A DNA stretch of 64,000 bases, taken from Ciborinia camelliae. Its lineage: Eukaryota > Ascomycota > Leotiomycetes > Helotiales > Sclerotiniaceae. Under the pieces are notes generated by a model. That model made no database searches and had not been told where the DNA came from. It worked only from the letters and a program-made list of their open reading frames with translations. A program made the position numbers and the translations under genes. The DNA is taken from contig JANPYM010000001.1 of the NCBI GenBank assembly GCA_025890175.1, positions 1,342,999 through 1,406,998 of the forward strand, given 5' to 3'. Positions 1 to 12,638 of the stretch are shown piece after piece (position 1 is the stretch's first letter; each line of letters starts with the position of its first letter).

Positions 1-2353
1 AAGTCGAACGTTTTTTAATTTTTTTTAATGCGGATATGATTTTTAGATTGGATGTCATGCCCAGGCCCCTGTCCATATAGATAGACACGTGAGCTACCTC
101 TACATTAGATGTTGATCTCCTGGAAGAGGATCCTGTTGGTATCAACCTGGTGAGTTCAAAGTGTAAAGTACTCTAGCCTATACTGATGTATGTTGATAAT
201 GTTCTGATTTATTATGCTATGCTAAAGTGAACTCTTTATATAGACGTTGCGGGGACGCTAGTCTACGCTAGTCCCTCTGTACGCTACAGCCCGTACGGCC
301 TCAATGTATGGTCACGTGATTGTACCGACAGATCCTTTCCTCTTCAGCATAGCTCTTTTTTATCATCATTTCACATGCCTAGGTGACGTGCATGACATTT
401 AACAATACATTTTTAACATACCAATTTCAATTTACGATTTGCAAAAGCTTTTTTTATAATATTAATGGATTTTCCGGTGCCCCAATTGTTCTATACCCGT
501 ATTTCAAACCCTGGTTTATCTCCTAAGGTAGCTTAGAAGTTGGAAAGTTATCAAATTCCTCTATTATTGATAGATAGATTACTACGATTTAGCCAATTGG
601 ATGACAATCACTTTTTGATAACTCATACCTTGCTTGGTACCTAGCTGCTCCTCTCTCATACTACGGAGAGAGAGGGGTAAGCAGGCTTACCATGGAGGAA
701 TGGCTTGGCTGATCTCAGCAGGTAAGATGAATGCAAACGGCGATGTAAGGACCTCCCTTCATCAGGTCATTTTGACATGAGAGGAGAAGTTTGCCAAAAA
801 CATCTCAACGTCACTTTCACGAGGTAAGTTTGCAGATCACTCAAAGCTTTAGAACAATGGATGTTCGAGGCCATATTATTCAACCCTGACGTACAGCACA
901 ACGCATGATGTTCTAAAAATATCTCGAACTGTTTGATCTTCCTCAAAACGTTGGCCCCATCCAGACTATCGCTATCGCTGGCTGGCCATGCTCGCCATTG
1001 CTCAGGAAATTGGATCTTGAGAGAATCAAATTTCATTGACCCATTTGTAAACCACTTGGACCGCACTGAGACCGCACTGTAACCTTCACATTGTGGTCAA
1101 TAGGTATGTACGGAGGGAGCACTGTAAAGTTGTTTTATGTTTCAGAGTATTTTGAGAATTCTTTTCTAAAGGGGTAAATGATCGTTGTCTCCCCTTCACA
1201 ATGTCATTCTTAGCACAGCCTTGGAATTCTAGTACGTTACTTTTAACCTTTTCATTAAATAAGATTTATGTACGTGTGGATTTGGGAGGATGTCCTACAT
1301 TGCACTACTGTACGTGAACGGTATTTGGAAATATGTATGTACAGGATCTGTATATCTCGAGGTCTTCTTTGTTGGAACTTTACCTAAGGTATAGGTAATG
1401 CCCATATCTAGGTAGGAGGTAGGTAGGAGGTAGTAGGTGGGTAGGAGGTAGTAGGTGGGTAGGAGGTAGTAGGAGGTAGTAGGTACCTAGGTAGGGACCG
1501 GTACCTTATCATGATAGACTCGAGTAAAATGAAATACCTAGTACATACCTAAGGTAGGTTACCTTACCTACACATACCAGTTGACATAATATATACCTCC
1601 TCCTCAGCCATGAGGTTATTCCGGAGTCCGTACTGGAACTAACTTACGAAGTTCCAAAGGATACCTACCTACATAGTACACACCTAGCTGGAGGTAGGTA
1701 CTCTGTACAGTAGATACTACCTAGACACACCGTCGCGTTGCTCTGGTTGATCTTCAGGTATTTAGATAGATCAGTTATACCAAACCTAGCCCGAATCCTG
1801 ATAGATTTGTGTCATTCACCCACCTCTCTCTCCCCTAAAGGTGGAAATCTTGAGATTTTCGAGTGAATGGAATTTCAATGACAAAACTTCTGAAATCAAT
1901 TACTAGGTAGGTAAGGTTACTCAATTCAATACCTGATTCAATTTTTATAAAATATTACTAGGTATTAAATATCTTAAAATATATACTGTATATAATCTTT
2001 ATTATTACCTTACCTAGGTATTTGGGGTTTCATAAGTTTCATTTGACTTGAATTCCAGTTGTCTCTCCAGTCTTTTCTTTTTTTCTTATGCCCACCAACC
2101 GCCCTCCCTTCCCCCCCCCGTTTCGACCTTTCCTCTTACCTATCCACTTATTAAGACTTGGGCATCTTTCCAAGGATTCTCCCTTTCAGCCTCATGCGAA
2201 GGGATACAACGTACAAGACTTCAAACATAATACGTCCGTCCTTCATTATTGCTAAACTGCAAATGTGAATCGTTCAGCTGCAAACAGGAATATTCAATTG
2301 TTCCCAATTATCGCGTGTCTTGTAGGATCAATGTTGTTCGACGCTCCTCAAAG
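1..2353. other. Gene-free region upstream of the Sec7/PH gene
   Basis: I see no convincing gene here. One 99-codon open frame on the minus strand (767-1066) has no recognisable domain and no conserved-looking composition, so I do not call it. The region is rich in short GGTA/CCTA words and holds a GTAGGAGGTA-type tandem stretch near 1411-1493. The last few hundred bases (about 2050-2353) contain pyrimidine-rich tracts and probably hold the promoter and 5' leader of the downstream gene. Confidence 0.6.
1411..1493. repeat. Imperfect GTAGGAGGTA tandem repeat
   Basis: The motif GTAGGAGGTA and the variant GTAGGTGGGTA repeat head to tail over about 80 bases and end in the word ACCTAGGTA (1485-1493). 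It lies in non-coding sequence and looks like a simple minisatellite. Confidence 0.75.
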
Positions 2354-5300
2354 ATGCCATTACTACGTCGTCGTGCTGCTGCCAGCGATGCTGAAATGCG
2401 ACGGCATAGCTTCTATCCCACCGATCCCAATTCCAACAATTTAAATCCAATTATTGATACCAACATTCCTGATGGCCGAGCGAGTGAACAAATGCCACGA
2501 CGACCCTCACCTGGAGAGTTTCAATCATCCTCCGAGCTACGGGTAATGACACCGCTGGCCATGCTGAAGAGACCTTCCACAGATTATCCTACAGCGCTTC
2601 AGCGGTCGGCCTCACCACCGATACAGGAGGAGACATCGAAACACCGTCGCTTCCATATGTTAAGGTTTCGACATGCGTCCGACTCCCAGTTGTCTACTAG
2701 ATCGCGACTACAAGCGGCTTCGACAGCTGAAGATATTCCTCCGATACCTCAGCGCAAGTATTTCCCATTCTTCAAACTTTAATGGCGTTTTGATTGTTCT
2801 ACAATTATTTTGACGATGAAAAATACTTGCTGGCATATTACTGACAATATAACAGCCCCAGAAATTCTTACCACTGCTCCGACAATGGATTTCAATGGCG
2901 GACGCCCAATAAAAAAGAAGTCGCGTGTTAGACTTCCTGGCCGTACCAAAACGATCGTGGATCACAATCGTGCGGGGCAACAAGAGCAACCACCACAACA
3001 AGAAGATATATCGAACCAAGATGCATCGAACATCGAGCAGCTTTCCAAGAAGGAACGAAGAAAAACAATGTCGGAATCAGGGCCTTCGGGCAGTAAGAAC
3101 CGTGTTACATTTGACGAAACAAATCGGCCAGTGACCCATGGCAATGGTAGCTCTCCTCCGGCATATGGAGATGAAGCGAACTCAGCATTGGCTCTACCAG
3201 TGAACCGACTTTCTGAATCTTCAAGATCAGATGCAAGCTCTGGTGATCATGGAGTGTATGCAACGACCACTACAACCACACACACTATTCAAACAACGAC
3301 AACCTTCTTCCGTCTTCCTCGTCGGAAGAAACCCGCTCCATTATTCGACCTAAGCCACCTTCCACAAAAGTCCGCGCAGCATGATACATCGCTTTCTGTT
3401 ACGAAATATCCTACGGCTCCTTCATCCGATCCGGCTGCAGTTGGGGCTTTAAAATCAAAGTCTTCGGAAGACATGACAACACAGGGTTTTCAACCTCCAG
3501 TACCTTCCCCCTCACATCCCCCTTCGTCTCCCAGTGCTTTAATGAAGACATCGTCTGGTGTAGGCCGACCAAATACCCCCTTATTACGACAAGGTTCCAC
3601 TGCGTCATCTTCGAAATCTTCACCGACTCGTTCCAGATTAACATTGCGCGGTCGTTCATCTACTTTAAGCTCGTTGAGGAATGCACCAATTGAAGATGCT
3701 TTACCTACACCTACATTACCATCAACCAGGACGTCCACATCTACTGGGAGGAAGAGTTTTGGTGACTTGTTTAACCTGACCTCACGATTACGCCCGAACT
3801 CTGAACTACCAACCAATTCGGGACCTACCACCCCTGGATCTAATACTTCGAAAAACAATTCTATGCAATTGACTCGAGAAGAACCGATCATCCTGCCTGA
3901 AAGATATGACGATGACACGCCAGCTAATTATTTGGTCAGGCTTGAAGAGGCTGTTAGCAGAGGTGTTGTAGCCAGTGTTCTGTCGAAAGGAACAGACCAA
4001 TTCTCTCAGGCTGTGCTTCGTAGCTATATGAGAGGATTTGGCTTCTTTGGAGATCCAATGGATATGGCCATTCGAAAATTGCTCATGGAAGTTGAGCTTC
4101 CAAAGGAGACTCAGCAGATCGATAGATGCTTGCAAGGTTTTGCCAATAGATATCATGAATGCAACCCTGGCATCTATGCATCTCCTGATCAAGCTTACTT
4201 TATCGCGTTCTCACTTCTCATTCTACATACAGATGTTTTCAACAAGAATAACAAGCATAAAATGACAAAAGCAGACTACATCAAGAATACTCATGGCGAA
4301 GGAATCTTTGACGAAATCCTGGAGTGCTTTTATGACAATATCTCATATACGCCCTTTATTCACGTGGAGGATGACCTTGATATTAATGGCGAAAGGATCA
4401 TACCTCATAAGATGAAAAAGAAGTCGAAGATTCTTCGTGGGGGTGGAGACCCTAACAAACGTCCCTCGAAGGAACCTGTTGACCCTTATACTCTAATTCT
4501 CGATAGCAAGCTTGATACTTTACGTCCAAACCTCAAGGATGTTATGCATCTTGAAGAACACTACAGTTATCTCGGCACCGCAACGTCCCTGAATTTACAG
4601 AATCTACAGAAGACCTTCTTCAAGACCGGCGTATTGCAGATCGTTTCTGCCAGATCACGACCAGATGCCTTTATGTCAGAGAAAACCGTCACAAATCCCG
4701 AGGAAGCACAGGCTGGCATCGTGGATATTAAAATCACCAAGGTTGGTTTACTATGGCGGAAAGATGCGAAGAAAAAGAAAACTCGTTCTCCGTGGCAAGA
4801 ATGGGGAGCTATTCTCACCGGAGCTCAACTCTATTTCTTCCGGAATACTGCTTGGATCAAGAGCTTGATGCATCAACACGAGTCACATATCAAACAAGGT
4901 CACGATGGGAGCCCTGTCATTTTCAAGCCTCCACTAGAACAATTCAAGCCTGATGCATTAATGTCAACTGATGATGCAGTCGCCTTGGTAGACTCTACAT
5001 ACAAGAAACACAAGCACGCGTTTGTCTTTGTTCGCCATGGAGGATTCGAGGAAACTTTCTTGGCCGAAAATGATGATGAGATGAATGATTGGCTTGCTAA
5101 GCTCAACTATGCCGCAGCATTTAGAACCGCTGGAGTTCGTATGCGTGGTGTGGTTGGGGGCAACTACGAAGGCCAGCGCAATCGAGGTATTCGCCGACTA
5201 GAAAGTCAAAACGACTCCACAAAATTGATTCAAACGCCTTCTGGTGAAGTTACCATAGTTACTGGAAAGATTGACAATAAGATGCAGGACGATATTTTGG

Positions 5301-6769
5301 CCGCACGTCGCCAAATCATGCTACACAAAATAGCCGAAGCTGAAGATAAACTTGCCGTTGCAGTGAAACAACTCGATTCACAACTGCGAAATGCTCGCCA
5401 TTTACAAATTCTAGCTCCAGTTCAACCAAAGACAAGAGATCATGTTTTATCGGCTGCAGCTCGTATGGCTGCTCAATTGAAGTGGGTTAGAATGGAAATT
5501 TGGCGCTTGAAATGTCACAGGGACATTTTGATTTTGGATTTGGATGAAGAAAAAAGCATCGAAGGAGGTTTCTCGCAAAAGACCGAGGCAAATGGAGATA
5601 CACCAATATCGGCACGATCTGCTCTTAACCGTTTACAATCTAAGGCAAGTAGTTTAGCACCGCGCAGCGCCCCAAAATCACCTACTTCAGAGTCCACAAC
5701 GCGACCTTCTACGTCAGGTCAATCGCTTTCGCCGCTTGAAAAAGAGAATCTTGTGGAGGACGTCTTTCAAACAAGACCGAGCTCGAAGCATAAAGCTCAA
5801 GCGTCCTGGGAACTTCCGCCTTTGAGTTTTGACGAACAGTCGCCACGTAAGCCTTCGGTCTCCAGTGTTGTATCTCCAAGCACCAGTCTTGCTGCTACAC
5901 CATCTCGGTCTAGCTTGAAACAAGCTCCAGCGTCGAGTTCCAGGCCTTCGGATGATCCAAATCTCGATGCTGCAGAGCAATCCGTTCTTGAACAGACTGG
6001 ATTGGTTGATGCAGATATGGCAAGTGAAGATACTAGAGAACAGTCAACCGAAAAAGACAAGTTTGGCAAAGGCAAGATTCGTCGCAGTATACATCAAACC
6101 CTGCGTGAGGCTCATGTTCCATCACATCATCGTGGTCGCAAGGGCAAGGACTCGAATTCTAGTGCCGGCTGTTCCGATGAATGTACTGCAGACGAAATAC
6201 TCTCTCGTGGTTCTGGAAGCTTTGTCGTACACGGCAAAAAGGCTTCCGTCATCACATTCGGAACGGAGCTTCAAAGTATGTCACCGGAGGAACGTCTACG
6301 TCTTCGTAAGCAGACGCACAAGGGAGACTCCGAATCAGTATCCCCTGCCAGTATTGATGACGACTTTCAGTCCATGCTCGCCGAGCCAGTCGAGTTTCAC
6401 CAGCGCCGTAATTCAGCTGCCAGCACTAGTACAGCAACTGCCAGGAGTTTCCGGGAATTACACAGGAAACACTCCGCGCAAGCCCCAGAAAGACCTATAA
6501 ACCTTACTGCCAATGTAGATGACGATAGTGAAGCTGCAGTAAGCATATCTGAAGGTCGAAGAAGTCCATTACCCCCTGTCGAAGACGAGAGCGAGGACGA
6601 AGATTCAAGTAGTAATGAGAAAACAAAATTCTACACGCCAGATCCCTCACCTCAAGAAACGGAGTTCGATGAGCAATCATTGGTTGAACCAAACCAACAT
6701 CACGAGATTGGAAATATCGATTCGAATGAGCTATTACCAAGTCCTACTTTTCAAGCAGTCGGTGCTTGA
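2354..6769 (+). CDS. Arf guanine nucleotide exchange factor with Sec7 and PH domains (Syt1-like)
   Basis: Predicted to activate Arf GTPases at Golgi/post-Golgi membranes. The model joins 2354-2753 and 2856-6769, giving about 1437 residues. The first 460 residues are Ser/Pro/Thr-rich and look disordered. A Sec7 domain follows at about 470-640, with the exchange-finger segment VELPKETQQIDR and the helix AFSLLILHTDVFNKNNKHK. A PH domain lies at about 752-890 (GLLWRKDAKKKK to WLAKLNYAAAF). A short coiled coil (KIAEAEDKLAVAVKQL) comes next, then an acidic and Ser-rich tail. Order and size resemble yeast Syt1 (about 1200 residues); other Sec7-PH families such as Yel1 are alternatives. The intron is 102 bp and only a GC donor (GCAAGT at 2754) keeps the frame with the acceptor at 2855; the nearby GT at 2758 does not. 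The start is the first ATG of a continuous open frame, and the sequence around it is AAAGATGCC. Confidence 0.88.
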
Positions 6770-7530
6770 TATTCCACGTTTCACTTATACAATACAACCT
6801 GCCCACACATACACACAACATTTTCATATCGTTTTTTGTCTTTTGTCATATTTTTCAGCGAAACCAATTGCATAGCGCGCATGCAAGTATCCTAACGACA
6901 ATCCTTTATATATCCATTTCTTGGCTTGCGACTGGTTCTTTTACAACAATACTTGGGATGATTGATATTGCTTCTGGAAGCGAAAAGGGATGGGATTATT
7001 TTTCGCAAGAAACAAAAAGTACCTGTTATTTCTTATTTTGGTAACACCATTTTAGTTTTTCTTTTCGTCTTTTTCTTTACTCTTGTTGTAGTGGTTATTT
7101 GGGACACATACTTTTGCAAGCATTTACAGTCTGTATGTATACTAGCGGTTGGGAAGGTTAGGAATGGATGGCAGGGAGAACTGGAAGGGAAGATCGGATG
7201 GGTTGGGAAGCAAACATATCCATGTGAGGGGGTTGTTCTGTTACGGGTACGTTACCTCTTATGTATTTGGGGTGCTTCGTTTATTGGCTGGCGTTTTGGG
7301 TAAAGTTATTACTCTTTGGGGCAAGGGGATGTGGGAATCTGTGTGAATGCATGCGCGGGCTCGGCGCAGTATATGAGAGGGATGGAAGGAGAGAAGGCGG
7401 ACATTATCATTGGAGTGAGATACTGTTCTGGTTTCGGTGACTGAGACGATTGAGGATGGAAGAAATGTGTGTGAGAGAGAGAGAGAGTTGAGAGGAGAAG
7501 AGTAGTTTTGATGAAAGCGAAAGCGAAAGC

Positions 7531-7559
7531 ATGGATGGATGGATGGATGGATGGATGGA
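7531..7559. repeat. (ATGG)n microsatellite
   Basis: About seven copies of ATGG in direct order within a longer purine-rich tract. It is non-coding. Confidence 0.9.
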
Positions 7560-7635
7560 AGAAGTGAGATGAGAGGGTGAACCTGGGATGGGATCGCATG
7601 GGATGGAATGGAAGGGAATGAACCTAATATCGCAG

Positions 7636-7662
7636 AGCAGAGGAGAGGAGAGGAGAGGAGAG
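7636..7662. repeat. GAGAG purine microsatellite
   Basis: Repeated AGGAG/GAGAG units on the plus strand, part of the same purine-rich zone as the ATGG array. Confidence 0.8.
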
Positions 7663-8275
7663 AAATGGAACGAGATAGAAATTAACTACCTATGAAGATG
7701 CATGAATGCATCAAATCTTTTGTAAAGTTTTCGGGCCCCCTCCGTGATGTGATGTGATGTACTTATGTAAACTGTTTGATATGAGATGATATGAGAGGGG
7801 AGAAGAGGGGGGAGAGGAGAGGAGAGGGGAGAGATAGATTCTGTATCAATTGATTTAATTGCCATAAGAAGCAAGACAAGACGAGTATGGGTATCAGTAT
7901 CTATGTATGTATAGTTCATTATATCCCTAGGTACCTATATACCATATGCTGAATGTAATACTAGATTTATAATTTGTATTTTGTATTCTATTCCCTGGTA
8001 CCTAGGTATTGTATTATAAGATAAGATATAATACCTATTTTTCTCTACGCATCTTGGATAGGTATCTACCTACCTACCTACCTTATCTATGCACGGCTTC
8101 GCAAATCAAATGCATCGATAGATAGGTACCTACTGTAATAAATATGCACTCAAATATCCGACCAACTTCCAAGATAATCCATATCCATATCCATATCCAC
8201 TTTTGAATCCGAATTGCTCGGCTCCACCCCCTCCCCTCTACTTCTACTTCTACTTTTATCCCATCTCATCTCATC

Positions 8276-10293
8276 TCATCTCTTCCCCTTCTTCTTCTTC
8301 CCCTTCGCACCTCCGCCACCGCCCGTAACGACCTTCCCACTCCCCGGAGCCTCGACCCCTTCCAGAGCATCATCTCGGACCACTCCGCCTTGAGTAGTAT
8401 CCATCGCCTTCTTCTTTCCCTTCTTCCCCTTTGGTCTGTAGGAACTTCGATCCTTCAGGGGTAACCATCTCTCGGGATCCATTTTCTTCCCCTCCTCGAA
8501 ATCCTTGGGTAATTTAGATTTACGCGTTCCTATCGTCTTTGGCTTCTTAGCCGGTGCATCTTTTTCTTTTTCGTCTAAAGCGCGTTTCTTTGATAAGGTG
8601 GGTGATCCCGTAGAAGTTATCGAGGTGTTATATGGTGCTAGAGATGGGATACCGGCATTTTCTAAATCTTCAGCGTCAATGTCGGAGATGAGTTGGGGGA
8701 TCGGAGTAAGGTTATCGAGGTCTGGGGAGATTTTTGAAAAATCAGATGAGGCGTATGAAGCGACACATCCTGCGATTGCGATACGATCGGTAGAGTCTTG
8801 AGAGCGAAGGGAAGAGAAGATTTCGCCGGCTGCTTTGGAATCTTCAGGATCGGAGGATTCAAGTAGGGAGATACCTGCTGCATGGAAGAGAGATGGTGAA
8901 GGTTTTGATTTCAGTCTCCAATAAGAAGCTGATTTTCCAAGCTCTGCCTTTATGGGAGTTGTGCGGCCGGTCGAACGATAAAGGGACACGAGAAGCGCTA
9001 CTAGTCCAGGTGCAAATCGAACGTCTTGGTCTGAGGAATTGGTGGACTCCTCGAGACGCTTGAAAAATGATTCAAGAAGGGAAATCGCAGGGCCAGGATT
9101 GTTAGTCGAAACGTAAAGTTGAATGATGGTAAGAATTAATCCAACATCATTTGGTCGTTTCTCGAGAACTCGTAGGATCTGCTTTATTGCGGCTTTCCCC
9201 GCTTTATCTTCTGCGTGAGCTGCAGCATTAAGGACCGAAAGACTATTAATTGATGGAGAGATAGTTGGTGATGGTGACTTTGAGATGGTGGATAATGTAG
9301 AATTTGCTACACCCCCGTACTTCAAAGTCTGTAGTTCGATAGTATAATGATTTCGTTCCAGAATGTTCAATTGATGTTGGAACTGCTTCTCTCCATGCGA
9401 CAATTTGGGCGCCGAGTCGAAGATCCGTTTCAAAAGATATGGATTTGAAATATCTGTCGATGTAGCTAAGATATTATTCTGTGCGATCATCTTTGTTTGA
9501 GGTTCCGGTACACTATATTGGTCAGCGTCAAGTTTCTTAGACATATTTCGCATACATACTCAGAAATATTAACCATCTTCCTTAATACCTCTGCCTCTTT
9601 AGTTTTACCCAACTTTGTGAGAACAAACGCCTGTTGTACCATAATAGGTATGACTTCTGCCTTCTTTTCCTCATCACTCAATTCATCTAGAGCCTCACAT
9701 AAATCCCTCGCCCTCTTCAATAAGAAGTTTCCCTTATTATAATCTCCTTTCGCAATGCATCCACAAGCAACATTATAGGCCGTCTCGAACGCCTCAAAAT
9801 CTTCATTCCTGCTCTCCACTTCACCCTTTTCACCCTTCCATGCCAATTGCGCATCCACAGCCAGTCCATTAATCCTCAAATCCATATCCTCACCATCAAT
9901 TTGGGTACCCTTTACCAGTTGCTTGTAAATCTCCTCCGCATCCCCAAATCTCTCAGCACGATACGCAACCTGTGCAGCGACATGTTTTAAGCCCCTACTA
10001 TTGCCCTCTTTACATAATTTCTCTGCATCTGCCAATTTCCCTGTCTTGTAAAGAGCATAAGCGCGTTCGAGAATACATTGCGAAGCCAATTTATCTCCAC
10101 CATCATCGAGCGCCCTTAATGCATCGTCGAATCGATCGAGTTTGAGTAGAGCAATGGCGCGAGTATGCAGGGCGTTGGAGTCGAGTTTGGAAGTCTTCAA
10201 CACGGCATTTGTAGCTTGGAGGATTTCGTCATGGTCTGTGATTGAGGCATTGCGAAGGAGTGAGGTGAGTGTTGCAGTAGAATTGGACGCCAT
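8276..10293 (-). CDS. SRP72: Signal recognition particle subunit SRP72
   Basis: SRP72 binds the S domain of 7SL/SRP RNA together with SRP68 and helps SRP deliver ribosome-nascent chains to the ER. The coding sequence is 10293-9560 joined to 9512-8276 (656 residues, as expected; yeast and human proteins are 640-671). The 47-bp intron has a GTATGT donor and a CTGAC branch site near its TATAG acceptor, and the frame is preserved. The N-terminal two thirds are TPR-like helical repeats (for example ILERAYALYKTGKLADAEKLC). The C-terminal RNA-binding module is clear: KMDPERWLPLKDRSSYRPKG followed by Lys- and Gly-rich tracts ending at GKKKKGKR. The gene for the SRP receptor beta subunit lies about 12.6 kb away on the other strand. 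Confidence 0.93.
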
Positions 10294-11630
10294 AGTTGTG
10301 ATGGCAGCTTGTTGAATTTAAGATAACAGTTTATTGTTTGCTGTAACCATGTAGTACTTTGACCAGTGTATGGTTATTATACAATGTTGCGCAGGTGGAA
10401 GTTCAAAAGCTGAGACTCAAGTAAATGCGAATTGGAGATGTTGTCAAGAGCATGGGGTAAGGTTAGTGGGGTGTAATGATGAATGTGGACATAAAAAATA
10501 ACCGAAGCCGATCGACTACTAGCGTGGCAGAATTTCACCGCTAAGGTTAAGTCCAGGCTCTTTCAAGCCTTAATTATCAGGCATAAGGATTAGCCTTCCC
10601 AATATACCTAATCATTAAATCTTCTATACTACAACTCCCACGGCACTTGTCTACCAATCTGAATTCTTGTTTCTCTACTCTCATTAGGTCATTCATGAGT
10701 AGGTACCTATTTAATGTTTAACTCCTGGTGATCTCTCGGTGACCCATCGGTAATATTCATGTTCTAAGCTTCCGGTGAGCCCCTACAGATACTGTTATGG
10801 CACTCTCATCTTCACTGACTTTCTTAGCTTGTACGAAGTTTGCCGTGCTCCAGCCAACCTTAGATGCTTCAAAGCCAGGAGACAAGATCTTGTATAAAAC
10901 TGCACTGCAGCAAGATCGCGCGCAATTCATTAAATTCTTGACCACTCCGGCCCATTTTGGAGGCTCACTTGCTGGCATTTATATCTTCTATAATTTGCAC
11001 CCTATGACATACTTCATGCAGCACATCTTGTTGCACATGATCAATAAACCGGCCTAGTGGCTACTAAGAATATAAAGTATATGCGCGAAACTACATTGAT
11101 GACTGAATGGGCAATGGACATTAAACAGGATCTTGGCCCCCATGGGCTTTTTGTACAAGTTGACAATGAAGCGCATTTGATGTTATGGAATTGAAAATTG
11201 GAACTGGCTCTTATGAATTTGTCTTTGTCTATCATCATCCAAGTGCTTGTCACTTATTCCATCCAATCTTCAGTAATTGCCTTTCATTCTATCATGTTCT
11301 GACTCTTCGTCCATCATTTTGAAAATGTATGAAGACCATTCTCAGGTATTTTGTACGTACAATGTGACAAACCCTTTCTAAAGAGAGAAAACTGCCAGAA
11401 AGTTCTGCAGTTTGAAGAATAAAAAACTATGAACATCTTCAAGCAAGGAAATAAAAAGATGGATTGCTTATCTCGTTACTCTCCTCATCCTCCACGTCTA
11501 CCTCTCCTGCATCAGCCTCGTAAGGCCCCGGTCTGGTGTTCTTGCTCAATTTCGAAATCCGATATCTTGTCGAGGCGGTATACTTGAAGTTTTGGGCTGG
11601 GAAAACGATCGAGCAAGCCAAAACTATCAA
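10294..11630. other. Intergenic region with a possible gene remnant
   Basis: The part next to 10293 is the SRP72 promoter side. At 10757-10978 on the minus strand there is a 73-codon open frame with protein-like composition (segments AGVVKNLMNCARSCC and SEDESAITVSVGAHRKLRT) but no start I trust and no family I recognise; it might be a final exon or a relic. I see nothing else that I can support. Confidence 0.45.
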
Positions 11631-12638
11631 TCAACAAGTCTCGCTGAACATTGGCATTGCGAAGAGAGATGCCATCCAAATTTGCCAAAGACTCCATGTT
11701 CTTTTATTCCCTTCTACGGTTCTGCATTGAAGTAAGTTGAACAGAAATATAGAACCTGCACTCAGGAGCAAAAGCCATGCTACGTAGCTGGCCATCCAAA
11801 ACGCCAGTCCTAGGCATGAACAAAGTATCACTCCCGCAACTATCAAGATTCGACTCTGAATGTCACCGATGACGAGAGGCATGGTTTCACGATTTCGCAA
11901 CTTGTCTCCTTCTTGGTCTTGGAAATCCTGACTGTGGCCTGTGAGGAATGTGGCGATTACAATGAGTCCAAACCATTTCCACAATTGTGAGGATTGGAGA
12001 AGATAGGAACAACCAGTCATTACTTCATATGGCCCCATCAAGAAAAGTCCAATCCCAATCGCATTCAAGAAGTTTCTGGTGACGGGCTTCTCTGATCCAG
12101 CCCAGGAATTGTACCAGTGGGCTGCAGCAATAAGAAGGAGGCTTGCATCGAGACCGCCGAGGCATATACTGAGAATAATTGTTGTGGGAAAGAGGGCACG
12201 CAACAAAACTCTCCCTTCTGGAACAGTCAATCTCTTCGAGGGAAGTGGCCTCCATTTCTTGTTGGTAGAATCTTCTAGGATGGACTGAGCGTCTAGTTGG
12301 TTGCAGAGGTTGAAACGGAGAAGATGTGACCATGACCATATAATTGTTGACGGTGTGCGGTAAGCTATAGTAACCCAAAATATTTTGGGGCCCATCGTAT
12401 GACACGAGGCGGCCGTTAAGATAGCAAAAGTGTACCCAAGAAATACTATTGACTTCAAGTCGCTGTATGTAAACAAATATAGAGTGTGTAAATGATACAA
12501 TAATGTTCGAGAGTCGGTGGTATCAATTAACGCGAGCTCCTTCCTAGGTAGTTGTCGGTGATCCGCACTTCCACTGCTTAGCAGTTCAATGGACTTGGGG
12601 GATACACCCCAATGCTCACTTTCTGACATCTCAGACAT
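11631..12638 (-). CDS. UbiA-type membrane prenyltransferase
   Basis: Predicted multi-pass membrane enzyme that transfers a prenyl chain to an acceptor. From the first in-frame ATG (12638) the protein has 335 residues and no intron is needed. Both Asp-rich motifs of the UbiA superfamily are visible: NQLDAQSILEDSTNKKWRPL (first, with the typical RPLPSKRLT after it) and DFQDQEGDKLRNRETMPL (second). Hydrophobic helices surround them. The open frame continues upstream of this ATG to about 12770 without another ATG, so a further 5' exon is possible. The fungal UbiA group with these motifs is often found beside terpenoid or meroterpenoid genes; the substrate cannot be read from sequence. The neighbours are a SAT4-type membrane protein on the same strand and a GMC oxidoreductase. 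Confidence 0.85.
   Translation of the reverse strand: MSEMSESEHWGVSPKSIELLSSGSADHRQLPRKELALIDTTDSRTLLYHLHTLYLFTYSDLKSIVFLGYTFAILTAASCHTMGPKIFWVTIAYRTPSTIIWSWSHLLRFNLCNQLDAQSILEDSTNKKWRPLPSKRLTVPEGRVLLRALFPTTIILSICLGGLDASLLLIAAAHWYNSWAGSEKPVTRNFLNAIGIGLFLMGPYEVMTGCSYLLQSSQLWKWFGLIVIATFLTGHSQDFQDQEGDKLRNRETMPLVIGDIQSRILIVAGVILCSCLGLAFWMASYVAWLLLLSAGSIFLFNLLQCRTVEGNKRTWSLWQIWMASLFAMPMFSETC

Larger units (their letters stand above)
6770..8275. other. Intergenic region between convergent genes
   Basis: This spacer separates the 3' ends of the Sec7/PH gene and SRP72. It has no gene I can support. It contains purine-rich simple repeats: (ATGG)n at 7531-7559, GAGAG repeats at 7636-7662, further GA-rich sequence near 7795-7835, and CCTA/GGTA words including ACCTAGGTA at 8000-8008. 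Confidence 0.6.

Noticed and set aside
767..1066. 99-codon minus-strand open frame
   Set aside because: No domain, no splice or promoter support, and sequence composition like the surrounding non-coding DNA.
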